Part shown: positions 1-6,159 of the stretch, piece by piece | How the letters are laid out: each line of letters starts with the position of its first letter | Position numbering within the stretch: the stretch's first letter is position 1 | Assembly (NCBI GenBank): GCA_001774505.1 | Contig: MFAF01000091.1 | Location: 5,201 to 11,359 of the forward strand | Source: Candidatus Coatesbacteria bacterium RBG_13_66_14 | Lineage (GTDB): Bacteria; RBG-13-66-14 | DNA: 6,159 nucleotides | Reading direction: 5' to 3' | Program-made: the position numbers and the translations under genes | The notes under the pieces: model-generated | What the model saw: the letters and a program-made list of their open reading frames with translations, nothing else | Database searches by the model: none | Told to the model about the DNA's origin: nothing

Positions 1-1887
1 GGTCAGCCCCCGCTCGTGAAAGTGGTCCAAGAGGAGCGTGGCCGTCTTGCGCGAGAGGCCGGCGCGCTCCTTGTACTCGACCACGCGCAATGTGCCTGAC
101 TCCTTGAGCATGGCGATTGCGATGCGGCGCAGTTCCTCGTAGCGCCCCGCCGGCCAGAGATGGGTCTCGCCGATGAAAACGGCATTGCCCGCGGCCTCCA
201 GGTAGTGCGCCAGGTCCAGCGCGGCGTCGGGGCGGAGGTTCTCGAAATCCGCCAGGGCGAGGTTCTCCGCGTTTTCCAGAGCCTTTTTCGCCTCGGCGAT
301 GCGCGACTTCTGCTCGGCGGTCGGCTCCCCGTGCGGGAGAACGGCGTAGGATGAGCCCACCGGTCGCAGCCTGCCCGCCTCGACGAGCCCGGCGATGGCG
401 TCGCGCAGCGCGCCGTCCTCCACGTTCCGCCCGGCGAGGGAGGACAGGCGGCCCCGGTCCAGCCGGCAGAAGGGGAGCCGATTAGCCAGCACTTTATCCA
501 GCGCCTGGCCCAGGTTTTCCACCAGGCCGTGGCGCCAGCGGGGGTGCAGCCAGCGGTCGGCCGCGAGCTTGATAATCGCGCCGGCGTCGGCCAGCCGCGA
601 AAGCTCCTCCTCGGCCGCCGGTGGTACAAGGTTCGACCGCGCGGCCAGCTCCTGCGTCGTGAGGTCCTTGCGCGGCAGGGGGTTGTGCTTGAGCCAGAGG
701 GGCAGCGCCTCCCGGGAACCAGCCCCGTCAAGCTCGACGAGAGCCTCCCGGTAGCTGGCCCGCTTGCGGCGGTGCTTCTGGGCCAGGGGGTCGAGCACCC
801 GCCCCCCCGCGACGGTGATTGACGGCGAGGGGATCCGGAGGATGAACCTTTCGCCGAAGAAGACGGGGTGGCTCCCCTCCAGCTCGATCTGGGCCAGGCA
901 TTCCTCGCCGGGTTTCAATTTTTCCCGGTCCAGGAGGACCAACCGGCAGCCCAGCTCGCTCGTCCCCTTGAGGAGCTTCAGGCGACAGAGGCTCTGCAGC
1001 TCGGCCGCCGAGGCCAGGAGCCTTACCTTGGCGTCGAGGCGGTTGGAGAGGACGACGCAGCCGGTGGTGACGATTTCGTCGCCCCGCCGAACGCCCCGTT
1101 TCGACAGGCCGGTGAGGTTGACCGCCGCCCGCATCCCGGGAGACACGGCTTCCCGGGACCGGGCGTTCACCTGGAGGCCCCTGACCCTGGCGGAGCCGCC
1201 GCCGGGCTGAACCTCCACCGAGTCCCCCACGCGCAGGACGCCCGTGGCGACCGTCCCGGTGACCACGGCGCCGAAGCCCTCCATCTTGAAGGACCGGTCC
1301 GCGGCCAGGCGGAAGGGCCTACCGGAATCGTCCTCTCTTTTCGACTCCTCCGCCAGCCGGACGAGCTCCCGCTTCAGCTCCTCGAGGCCGACGCCCGTTT
1401 TGGCGCTGGTGCGGATGATTCCGGCGCCGGCCAGTCCGGTGCGGGAGAGCGTCTCCCGGACGTCATCCTCCAGGAGCGTCAGCCACTCACCGTCCTCGAC
1501 CAGGTCCACCTTGGTCAGCGCCACCACGCCGCGCCGGATGCCCAGGAGCTCCACCACATCCAGGTGCTCGCGGGTCTGGGGCATGACCCCCTCGTCGGCG
1601 GCGACCACCAGGAGCACCGCGTCGAAGCCCACGGCGCCCGCGACCATCTCCCGCACCAACCGCTCGTGTCCCGGCACGTCCACGAAGGCCAGCTCGCCCG
1701 CCGGGGTTTCCAGAAAGGCGAAGCCCAGGCGGATGGAGATTTTCCGCTGTTGCTCCTCGGGCAGCCGGTCGGGGTCCGTCCCGGTGAGCGCCTTGACCAG
1801 GGCGCTCTTGCCGTGGTCCACGTGCCCGGCGGTGCCGAAGAGCGGGGGGGCGGAGGCGGTCGGCTGAATGTTTTCCATTTCCCTCAT
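1..1887 (-). CDS. selB: Selenocysteine-specific translation elongation factor SelB, truncated at window edge
   Basis: SelB is the GTPase that delivers selenocysteyl-tRNA(Sec) to the ribosome at UGA codons marked by a SECIS hairpin. I translated the minus strand from ATG 1887: 629 codons run open to position 1. Seen: P-loop GHVDHGKS (residues 21-28), switch I RKISIRLGFA (48-57), DVPGHE (70-75), TKVD (125-128) and TSAK (160-163), giving a complete EF-Tu-like G domain. Domain II follows with DRSFKMEGFGAVVTGTV (197-213). A linker DPLAQKHRR begins near 366, and the rest is the winged-helix region that in this family binds SECIS RNA, ending in ...LLLDHFHERGLT. Known SelBs are about 610-640 residues, so probably only 10-20 residues lie off the window. 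The start is ambiguous between ATG 1887 and ATG 1878 (same frame). The first has only a weak upstream GGA; the second has AGGGA almost touching it. Switch I is divergent (see findings). It is transcribed away from the neighbouring membrane-protein gene. Confidence 0.96.
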   Translation of the reverse strand, partial: MREMENIQPTASAPPLFGTAGHVDHGKSALVKALTGTDPDRLPEEQQRKISIRLGFAFLETPAGELAFVDVPGHERLVREMVAGAVGFDAVLLVVAADEGVMPQTREHLDVVELLGIRRGVVALTKVDLVEDGEWLTLLEDDVRETLSRTGLAGAGIIRTSAKTGVGLEELKRELVRLAEESKREDDSGRPFRLAADRSFKMEGFGAVVTGTVATGVLRVGDSVEVQPGGGSARVRGLQVNARSREAVSPGMRAAVNLTGLSKRGVRRGDEIVTTGCVVLSNRLDAKVRLLASAAELQSLCRLKLLKGTSELGCRLVLLDREKLKPGEECLAQIELEGSHPVFFGERFILRIPSPSITVAGGRVLDPLAQKHRRKRASYREALVELDGAGSREALPLWLKHNPLPRKDLTTQELAARSNLVPPAAEEELSRLADAGAIIKLAADRWLHPRWRHGLVENLGQALDKVLANRLPFCRLDRGRLSSLAGRNVEDGALRDAIAGLVEAGRLRPVGSSYAVLPHGEPTAEQKSRIAEAKKALENAENLALADFENLRPDAALDLAHYLEAAGNAVFIGETHLWPAGRYEELRRIAIAMLKESGTLRVVEYKERAGLSRKTATLLLDHFHERGLT

Positions 1888-1904
1888 TCTTTAATTCCGG
1901 GACG

Positions 1905-1933
1905 ATTATAAAACCCGGTGGACCGTGGCACAA
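1905..1933 (-). promoter_or_regulatory. Candidate sigma-70 promoter for selB
   Basis: Read on the minus strand, a perfect TATAAT lies at 1910-1905 and TTGTGC (three of six consensus bases, including the leading TTG) at 1933-1928, with a 17-base spacer. Predicted transcription would start near 1898, leaving only about 11 bases before ATG 1887 or about 20 before ATG 1878. This favours a very short leader. The -10 box is convincing; the -35 is weak. Confidence 0.55.
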
Positions 1934-1948
1934 TGCGCGCGGTATAAT
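1919..1948 (+). promoter_or_regulatory. Candidate sigma-70 promoter for the GT-C membrane protein gene
   Basis: TGGACC at 1919-1924 matches four of six -35 bases. An 18-base spacer separates it from a perfect TATAAT at 1943-1948. Initiation near 1955 would give a leader of roughly 43 bases before ATG 1998. The element is back to back with the selB promoter; the two -35 regions are separated by only three bases. Confidence 0.55.
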
Positions 1949-1997
1949 TCCATGGAGGTACGGGTCTTCACGGGCACGCCCACCTGCGGGAGGACCG

Positions 1998-3638
1998 ATG
2001 TCGGCGACGGAATGGCTCAAGAAGAACTGGATGTACGTCGCCCTGGGGCTCATCGTGGCCGGGTGGCTGACGTACTCCTGGTTCTCCCGTTACGTCCTGG
2101 AGGACGCCTTCATCTCGTTCCGCTACTCGCGCAACCTGGTGCGCGGCGAGGGCCTCGTCTACAACCCCGGGGAGCGGGCCGAGGGATACACGAACCTCCT
2201 GTGGGTGCTGTCGGTGGCGGGGGGGATGGCGCTCGGGCTGGAAGCGGAGACGACGGCGGTGATTCTGGGCCTCGTCGCCGGGGCGCTGGTCATCATCCTC
2301 GTCTGGTCCATCCTGCGCCGTTTGACACAGGGCAATCCGTACCTCCCACTGCTCGGGGCGGCCCTGGCGGCGCTGTATTTCCCGTTGAGCTACCACTCCG
2401 GGTCGGGGCTCGAGACGGCCGCGTTCTGCGCCCTCCTCCTGGCGGCGGTCCATTCCTACCTGCGCGCGCCTCCCAAACGATTCCCCTGGACCGGGCTCTG
2501 GCTCGGCCTTCTGGCGCTCACCCGCACCGAGGGGCTGGCCTACACCCTTTTCTTCGCGGCGCACCATATCTGGATGCGGCGCCGGAAAACGGAGACGGGG
2601 GCGGATTGGCGGGATTTGATACCCGCTCTGGGCCTGCCGCTGGCGCAGTTCGTATTCCGGCTGTTCTACTACGGCCTCCTTCTACCGTTGCCGGCCATCG
2701 TCAAGGCCGGGGGGTCGCTGGCCCACATCCTGGGCGGAGCCAAGTTCGTCTTCAACTGGATGTGGGGTACGCCGATAATACTTCTGGCATTCCTGGCGGC
2801 CTACGGGGTCATCCGGCGCTGGAAGCGGCCCGAGCCCGGACTGCTCCTTCTTCTCCTGGCGGCCGTCGTCGGGTTCACCGTGTACGCCGGCGGCGACATG
2901 ATGGGGTATTACCGTTTCCTGGTGCCCGCGTACCTCATACTCGTCGTGCTGGCGGTCGGCGGGGTGGAGGACCTGTTCGACGCCCTCGCCCCGCGCAGGC
3001 TGTTCCCGGTTCTGCTCTCCGTCTTCCTGGCGCTCTGGACGGCCGCCTGGTTCACCGTGACGGCGGCCACCCGCGTTCGGCACCCCCGGGAGCTCCTGAC
3101 GCCGGCCAGCTCCGGCTGGCTGCACGACAACGTCCCGCCGGGCACCCTCCTGGCAAGCGGGGCCACGGGACGCCTGGCCTATTTCTCCGATCTGCCTTTC
3201 ATAGACTACTACGGGCTGTGCACCGTCGAGGTCGCCCTGCACGGTGAGCGCACGGACGAATTCCGACCGGGCCACGAGGTGGGTGACTCAGAGGCGGTGT
3301 TCCGCCGGCAGCCGGGCCTAATCGTTATCCGCCCCCTGCCCGGCACCCGGGACCAGATCGAGGACTGGATCGCCGGCCGGCGGGCAACGACGGACTACAC
3401 CTGGGCCGAGCTCCCCTTCGCCCAGCAGCTCGTCCTCTCGGACCCCCGGATGGCGGACTATCAGGCGCTGGTGGTGGACGTAACCGAACGTGTCGAGGGG
3501 GGGCCGCGGGAGGGTGAGTCGTACTACATGGGCTTCTACGCCCGCCGGGGTGAGCTGGTGGATCTCCTCGTCGCCCGGGGGGCGGTGCCGGTGGAGCCGG
3601 CGAAGCCCGAGGGCTTCTTCGACCCACGCGGGGAATGA
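1998..3638 (+). CDS. Polytopic membrane glycosyltransferase-like protein (GT-C type)
   Basis: A 546-residue inner-membrane protein, probably transferring a sugar from a lipid-linked donor to a cell-envelope acceptor outside the cytoplasmic membrane. Donor and acceptor cannot be read from the sequence. One hydrophobic segment (about 11-30) is followed by an acidic pair E35-D36 in LEDAFISFRYSRN, then GLVYNPGERAEGYTN (52-66). This first-external-loop signature is typical of GT-C enzymes resembling actinobacterial arabinofuranosyltransferase AftB and related uncharacterised proteins. Later family-like motifs are RTEG (176-179), RLFYYGLLLP (221-230) and GGDMMGYYRFLVP (298-310). I estimate about ten membrane segments up to residue 355, then a soluble C-terminal part (about 360-546) containing GWLHDNVPPGT and FIDYYGL. 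The start is supported by GGGAGGA at 1988-1994, three bases before ATG. It stands divergent from selB and upstream of two exported repeat proteins, consistent with an envelope role. The specific AftB relationship is from memory of the motif and is tentative. Confidence 0.85.
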   Translation: MSATEWLKKNWMYVALGLIVAGWLTYSWFSRYVLEDAFISFRYSRNLVRGEGLVYNPGERAEGYTNLLWVLSVAGGMALGLEAETTAVILGLVAGALVIILVWSILRRLTQGNPYLPLLGAALAALYFPLSYHSGSGLETAAFCALLLAAVHSYLRAPPKRFPWTGLWLGLLALTRTEGLAYTLFFAAHHIWMRRRKTETGADWRDLIPALGLPLAQFVFRLFYYGLLLPLPAIVKAGGSLAHILGGAKFVFNWMWGTPIILLAFLAAYGVIRRWKRPEPGLLLLLLAAVVGFTVYAGGDMMGYYRFLVPAYLILVVLAVGGVEDLFDALAPRRLFPVLLSVFLALWTAAWFTVTAATRVRHPRELLTPASSGWLHDNVPPGTLLASGATGRLAYFSDLPFIDYYGLCTVEVALHGERTDEFRPGHEVGDSEAVFRRQPGLIVIRPLPGTRDQIEDWIAGRRATTDYTWAELPFAQQLVLSDPRMADYQALVVDVTERVEGGPREGESYYMGFYARRGELVDLLVARGAVPVEPAKPEGFFDPRGE

Positions 3639-3639
3639 C

Positions 3640-3660
3640 CCGCGGTGTTAACCTCCGTGG
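3640..3660 (+). other. Small hairpin just after the membrane-protein stop codon
   Basis: CCGCGG (3640-3645) can pair with CCGTGG (3655-3660), six pairs with one G-U, around a 9-base loop. It begins one base after the TGA stop. No T-run follows, so it is not a standard intrinsic terminator. It may stabilise the 3' end of the transcript or be chance in GC-rich sequence. Confidence 0.25.
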
Positions 3661-3684
3661 AAAGTCGAACGGCCGATCCGTCGC

Positions 3685-3714
3685 GTGAAACCGCGTCCAT
3701 CCCCCGCGTATCAA
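3685..3714 (+). promoter_or_regulatory. Weak candidate promoter for the first DUF4097-type gene
   Basis: GTGAAA (3685-3690) and TATCAA (3709-3714) each match four of six consensus bases, with an 18-base spacer. They lie about 44 bases before ATG 3758. It overlaps the weak hairpin at 3698-3722, so the two interpretations compete. Co-transcription from the promoter upstream of 1998 is an equally good explanation. Confidence 0.25.
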
Positions 3715-3731
3715 ATGGGGTGTACTTTTTT
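3698..3731 (+). terminator. Weak candidate intrinsic terminator after the membrane-protein gene
   Basis: CATCCC (3698-3703) can pair with GGGGTG (3717-3722), including one T-G wobble, around a 13-base loop. TAC and then six T residues (3726-3731) follow. The stem is short and the loop large, so termination would be partial at best. In this GC-rich DNA the isolated T-run is noticeable. Confidence 0.3.
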
Positions 3732-3757
3732 ATTTCGGCGGAAGCCGAGGAGGCCAG

Positions 3758-4732
3758 ATGAGGTTCCTTCCCTTTTTCGCGGCGCTCTTCCTGGCCTGCG
3801 GGTTCGCCGGCGGAGGTGTGGACGTGGATTCCCGGTATCAGCACAAGGTGGAGCTCGACCCAGCCGGCGCGACCCTGGTATCCGTCGAGTGGCACAGCGG
3901 TGGAATCGAGCTCGTCGGCGATGACGGCGACTCGATCCGCGTCACGGCCGTGGGGCGGATGTGCGGAGGGTTGGTGGAGCCCAAAGAGTGGCTGGATATG
4001 GTCAGTTTCCGGCGGGAGACCGAAAGGGTCGCCCTGGAGTTCACCCAGCCCGGAATCGTCTGCCCTTACAGCGTCGCGCTCGAGGTGCGCTTTCCCCGGG
4101 GGATGGCCGTGGATGTGGCCAACGGCAGCGGCGCGCTGACCATTTCGGGCGGCTCGTCGGCGGTGATCGAGCTCGGCAGCGGCGGAGTAACCGTCACCGG
4201 CGTCACGGGCGACGTTTCTGTCGAAACCGCCAGCGGCGGGATCGTGGTGGAGGGCGTGGGCGGTTCGTTGAAGGTAAGCTCCGCCAGCGGCGGGTTGGAG
4301 ATCAACCGGGTCGCCGGAGCCGTGGAGGCCGAGACCGCCAGCGGCGGGATCGAGATCGGGCTCGGCCCCGACCACGCCTGGCCGGTGAACGCCGAGACGG
4401 CCAGCGGCGGGATAACCCTCTCCGTCGGGGCCGGCCAGGCCGGGGCGGTTTCCCTGCACACGGGCAGCGGCGGTATTGACCTCTCCTACGGCGGAACCTT
4501 TACCGGCGACGCCGACCTCGGCACCGGCTCGGGGGGCATCACGGTTGACCTGACCGACCCTCCCGAGGGGCTGGCAATCGAGGCGGAGACTTCCTCGGGC
4601 AGCGTCTCGACCAATCTCCCCGGCGCCGCCGTGTTCAACCGTTACGGCGCGGGAGAGATACAGCTCAAGGGCGCGGGACCGAAGATAAGCCTGGACACCG
4701 CCTCGGGGAGCATCGAAGTCAACGTGCGGTAG
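3758..4732 (+). CDS. Exported beta-repeat protein, DUF4097 / putative-adhesin type, SGG-rung paralogue
   Basis: A 324-residue protein of unknown specific function. The hydrophobic N-terminus (residues 1-20, FFAALFLACGFAGGG) is an export signal. FLAC ending at Cys14 resembles a lipobox, so it may be a lipoprotein with a short signal; cleavage near AGG is the alternative. After a less regular region with VEWHSGGIEL (43-52) and RFPRG (111-115) comes a repeat solenoid. TASGGI-like turns begin at residues 157, 175, 193, 214, 235, 256, 278 and 314, with earlier related turns at about 122 and 139. Each precedes a short alternating hydrophobic strand, the pattern expected of a right-handed beta-solenoid and of the Pfam DUF4097 family. 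Cys69 and Cys102 could form a disulfide. AGGAGG at 3748-3753, four bases before ATG, fixes the start. It is followed 86 bases later by its shorter paralogue, and an envelope-surface role is inferred from export plus the neighbouring glycosyltransferase. Confidence 0.85.
   Translation: MRFLPFFAALFLACGFAGGGVDVDSRYQHKVELDPAGATLVSVEWHSGGIELVGDDGDSIRVTAVGRMCGGLVEPKEWLDMVSFRRETERVALEFTQPGIVCPYSVALEVRFPRGMAVDVANGSGALTISGGSSAVIELGSGGVTVTGVTGDVSVETASGGIVVEGVGGSLKVSSASGGLEINRVAGAVEAETASGGIEIGLGPDHAWPVNAETASGGITLSVGAGQAGAVSLHTGSGGIDLSYGGTFTGDADLGTGSGGITVDLTDPPEGLAIEAETSSGSVSTNLPGAAVFNRYGAGEIQLKGAGPKISLDTASGSIEVNVR
4226..4714 (+). repeat. In-gene repeat array encoding SGG rungs
   Basis: Eight coding repeats start at 4226, 4280, 4334, 4397, 4460, 4523, 4589 and 4697. 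The step is 54, 54, 63, 63, 63, 66 and 108 bases. The first four keep an almost identical DNA core, GCCAGCGGCGGG; later ones drift (GGCAGCGGCGGT, GGCTCGGGGGGC). Near-identity of the early units suggests recent duplication or homogenisation, although glycine/serine codon bias in GC-rich DNA also contributes. Confidence 0.8.
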
Positions 4733-4743
4733 GTTCGGGCTTC

Positions 4744-4770
4744 CGCGCCGCGCCCCGGAGTGGCGGCGCG
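4744..4770 (+). other. Strong GC hairpin between the two paralogous genes
   Basis: CGCGCCGC (4744-4751) pairs perfectly over eight bases with GCGGCGCG (4763-4770) around an 11-base loop. It begins 12 bases after the TAG stop of the upstream gene. No T-run follows, so it is not a canonical terminator. It could mark a processing or stability site giving different amounts of the two products, or act as a weak rho-independent pause. I see no promoter before the next gene, which favours co-transcription. Confidence 0.45.
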
Positions 4771-4818
4771 TATGACTGCGGGATTACGAAACGTCAACTT
4801 CAACAGGAGGGGTTCACC

Positions 4819-5583
4819 ATGAAATATGTCCTGTCAGCGATGGCTCTGCTGGCCCTGTCGCCGGCGGCGGCCGCAAATAGTTACGAAACGGAGCTTTCCA
4901 CGACGGGCGTGGAAACGCTGCATGTGGATTGGGCCAACGGCGACGTGGAGCTCATCGCCGACGATTCCACCGGCGTGCGCATCACCGCGAGTGGCGGGGC
5001 ATCCTCGGGCTGGCTGGATTACACGGACTTCAGCGTCTTGGGGGGCGAGGCGAAGGCGGTGTTCGACACCAAGGGCCGCGCCGGCAACATCTCCGTGGAC
5101 CTCACCATCCGGTTCCCGCGCGGGCTGGGGGTCGAGGTCACGGCGGGCAACGGCGGGGTGACCGTAACCGGCGGCTCGGCGGTGGACATTGATGCCGGCA
5201 ACGGAAACGTGTCCGTCTCCGGGGTGACCGGCGATACAATTGTGGACGCGGGGAACGGGAACGTCGAGCTGGAGATACCACAGAATTTTTCCGCCGTGGC
5301 CGATCTCGACGCCGGCAACGGCAACGTCGTAGTCGGCATCGGCGGCGGCTTCTCGGGCGAGGTGCAGGTCAGCGACGGGAACGGCAACGTGGAGGTAACT
5401 TTCTCCGCGGTTCCCGAGGGCCTGGCCGTGGACGCCCGGACCGGCATGGGCTCGGTGACGACGGACCTGCCCGGCGCCGAGGCCGTCACGAGCTTGATGG
5501 GCGGCGCCATCTCCCGCAAGGGGAACTCCTGCTCCTTGAAAATTACCGCCGGACTGGGCGATATCGAGGTTCTTGTGGATTGA
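4819..5583 (+). CDS. Secreted beta-repeat protein, DUF4097 / putative-adhesin type, GNGN-rung paralogue
   Basis: A 254-residue protein of unknown specific function. MKYVLSAMALLALSPAAAANS is a clear Sec signal peptide with probable cleavage after AAA near residue 19 and no lipobox, so it should be released to the periplasm or outside. VDWANGDVEL (36-45) and RFPRG (98-102) match the upstream paralogue's VEWHSGGIEL and RFPRG. The repeat region has turns TAGNGGV (108), DAGNGNV (125, 143, 164), SDGNGNV (185), RTGMGSV (207) and TAGLGDI (243), each followed by a short strand, as in a beta-solenoid of DUF4097 type. PEGLAVDARTGMGSVTTDLPGA aligns without gaps to the matching stretch of the paralogue. 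AGGAGG at 4805-4810 lies eight bases before ATG. A strong terminator follows 11 bases after the stop. A role at the cell surface is inferred; DUF4097 domains are loosely called adhesins, and one occurs in enterococcal LiaX, but no activity can be assigned here. Confidence 0.85.
   Translation: MKYVLSAMALLALSPAAAANSYETELSTTGVETLHVDWANGDVELIADDSTGVRITASGGASSGWLDYTDFSVLGGEAKAVFDTKGRAGNISVDLTIRFPRGLGVEVTAGNGGVTVTGGSAVDIDAGNGNVSVSGVTGDTIVDAGNGNVELEIPQNFSAVADLDAGNGNVVVGIGGGFSGEVQVSDGNGNVEVTFSAVPEGLAVDARTGMGSVTTDLPGAEAVTSLMGGAISRKGNSCSLKITAGLGDIEVLVD
5140..5565 (+). repeat. In-gene repeat array encoding GNGN rungs
   Basis: Seven coding repeats start at 5140, 5191, 5245, 5308, 5371, 5437 and 5545, with steps of 51, 54, 63, 63, 66 and 108 bases. 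The DNA core is of the form GCCGGCAACGGCAACGTC or GCGGGGAACGGGAACGTC in the four central copies. The last two turns (TGMGSV, AGLGDI) are degenerate and probably cap the solenoid. Confidence 0.8.
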
Positions 5584-5594
5584 CCGCTTTGTGT

Positions 5595-5628
5595 AAAAAA
5601 AAGACCGCCTTGGGGGGCGGTCTTTTTT
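5595..5628. terminator. Bidirectional intrinsic terminator between the secreted-protein gene and rnpB
   Basis: GACCGCC (5603-5609) pairs perfectly with GGCGGTC (5616-5622) around a 6-base loop. Eight A residues precede it (5595-5602) and six T residues follow (5623-5628), so it works as a stem plus U-run on either strand. On the plus strand it ends the secreted-protein transcript. On the minus strand it lies directly beyond the mature 3' end of RNase P RNA and would terminate the rnpB precursor. Confidence 0.93.
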
Positions 5629-6067
<439 letters not shown>

Positions 6068-6074
6068 AGAAGAT

Positions 6075-6103
6075 AAAATAGCACAAAATCGCCGCCGTGC
6101 CAA
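6075..6103 (-). promoter_or_regulatory. Sigma-70 promoter of rnpB
   Basis: On the minus strand TTGGCA (6103-6098, five of six -35 bases) is followed by a 17-base spacer and TATTTT (6080-6075). Seven bases later comes the G at 6067, exactly where the P1 helix begins. This spacing supports both the promoter and the RNA 5' end. Upstream, 6104-6159 shows no feature I can support. Confidence 0.75.
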
Positions 6104-6159
6104 GTGGAGCGTCCCTTCCCCATAGGGAGCGGCCCGCCGACGGGATTAAGGGTGAGGGC

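Noticed and set aside
868..1911. Long plus-strand open frame (347 codons) opposite selB.
   Set aside because: The minus strand encodes an unmistakable SelB here. The plus-strand product is low-complexity Gly/Arg/His-rich and is a GC-driven shadow.
1926..1940. TGGCAC with a GC 14-15 bases in, resembling a sigma-54 promoter.
   Set aside because: The -12 half lacks the TTGC form, and a perfect TATAAT directly downstream gives a better explanation.
1925..3247. 440-codon plus-strand open frame overlapping the membrane-protein gene.
   Set aside because: Its product is Arg/Gly/Pro/His-rich without any motif, while the overlapping frame gives clear membrane segments and GT-C motifs with a good ribosome-binding site.
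3636..3761. TGA stop of the membrane-protein gene followed at once by a hairpin, with the frame staying open to a TGA at 3759-3761, next to selB: possible selenocysteine readthrough.
   Set aside because: The extension uses codons rare in the neighbouring genes (TTA, TCA, AGA, AGT), has no redox-like context, the hairpin lacks a convincing SECIS loop, and the next gene's ribosome-binding site lies within it. A normal stop is much more likely.
3536..4459. 307-codon minus-strand open frame opposite the first DUF4097-type gene.
   Set aside because: It mirrors the repeat array of the real gene, has no ribosome-binding site or recognisable domain, and its composition follows the opposite strand.
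4226..5565. Regularly spaced repeats that might suggest a CRISPR-like or intergenic tandem array.
   Set aside because: All units are in frame inside two coding genes, lengths are multiples of three, and the protein pattern is a beta-solenoid.
6104..6159. Possible hairpin TCCCT / AGGGA upstream of the rnpB promoter.
   Set aside because: Only five pairs with mismatched flanks and no T-run; not distinguishable from chance at the window edge.

Overview
The window is 6.2 kb of GC-rich bacterial chromosome, roughly two-thirds G+C by eye. It holds four protein genes and one RNA gene and shows no sign of mobile DNA. Three things mark it as bacterial: a bacterial-type SelB with a long C-terminal winged-helix region, a bacterial A-type RNase P RNA, and sigma-70-like promoters. 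I cannot place the phylum. The gene set (selB, a GT-C membrane glycosyltransferase, two DUF4097-type exported proteins, rnpB) would fit a high-GC uncultured lineage or a deltaproteobacterium-like organism, but that is a guess.

Layout. Positions 1-1887 (minus strand) carry selB, the selenocysteine-specific elongation factor, cut by the left edge a few residues before its expected end. Positions 1888-1997 are a compact divergent promoter region with two perfect TATAAT boxes facing outward and -35 regions nearly touching. Positions 1998-3638 (plus) encode a polytopic membrane protein of the GT-C glycosyltransferase type. Positions 3758-4732 and 4819-5583 (plus) encode two paralogous exported beta-repeat proteins of the DUF4097 / putative-adhesin type. 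A bidirectional intrinsic terminator at about 5595-5628 separates the second paralogue from rnpB (5629-6067, minus). The rnpB promoter lies at 6075-6103. Positions 6104-6159 contain nothing I can support. No gene-free stretch exceeds 300 bases.

How the genes relate. SelB and RNase P RNA are unconnected housekeeping functions of translation. The three plus-strand genes between them all concern the cell envelope, a membrane glycosyltransferase followed by two secreted repeat proteins. They could be partly co-transcribed, although hairpins lie in both gaps.

The most interesting signal is in the paralogue pair. They align end to end, and their length difference is explained by exactly three extra repeat rungs (18+18+21 residues) plus 13 N-terminal residues. 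Their rung motifs have been exchanged wholesale, SGG(I/V) in one and GNGN(V) in the other. I found no strong evidence for a wholly new multi-gene system.
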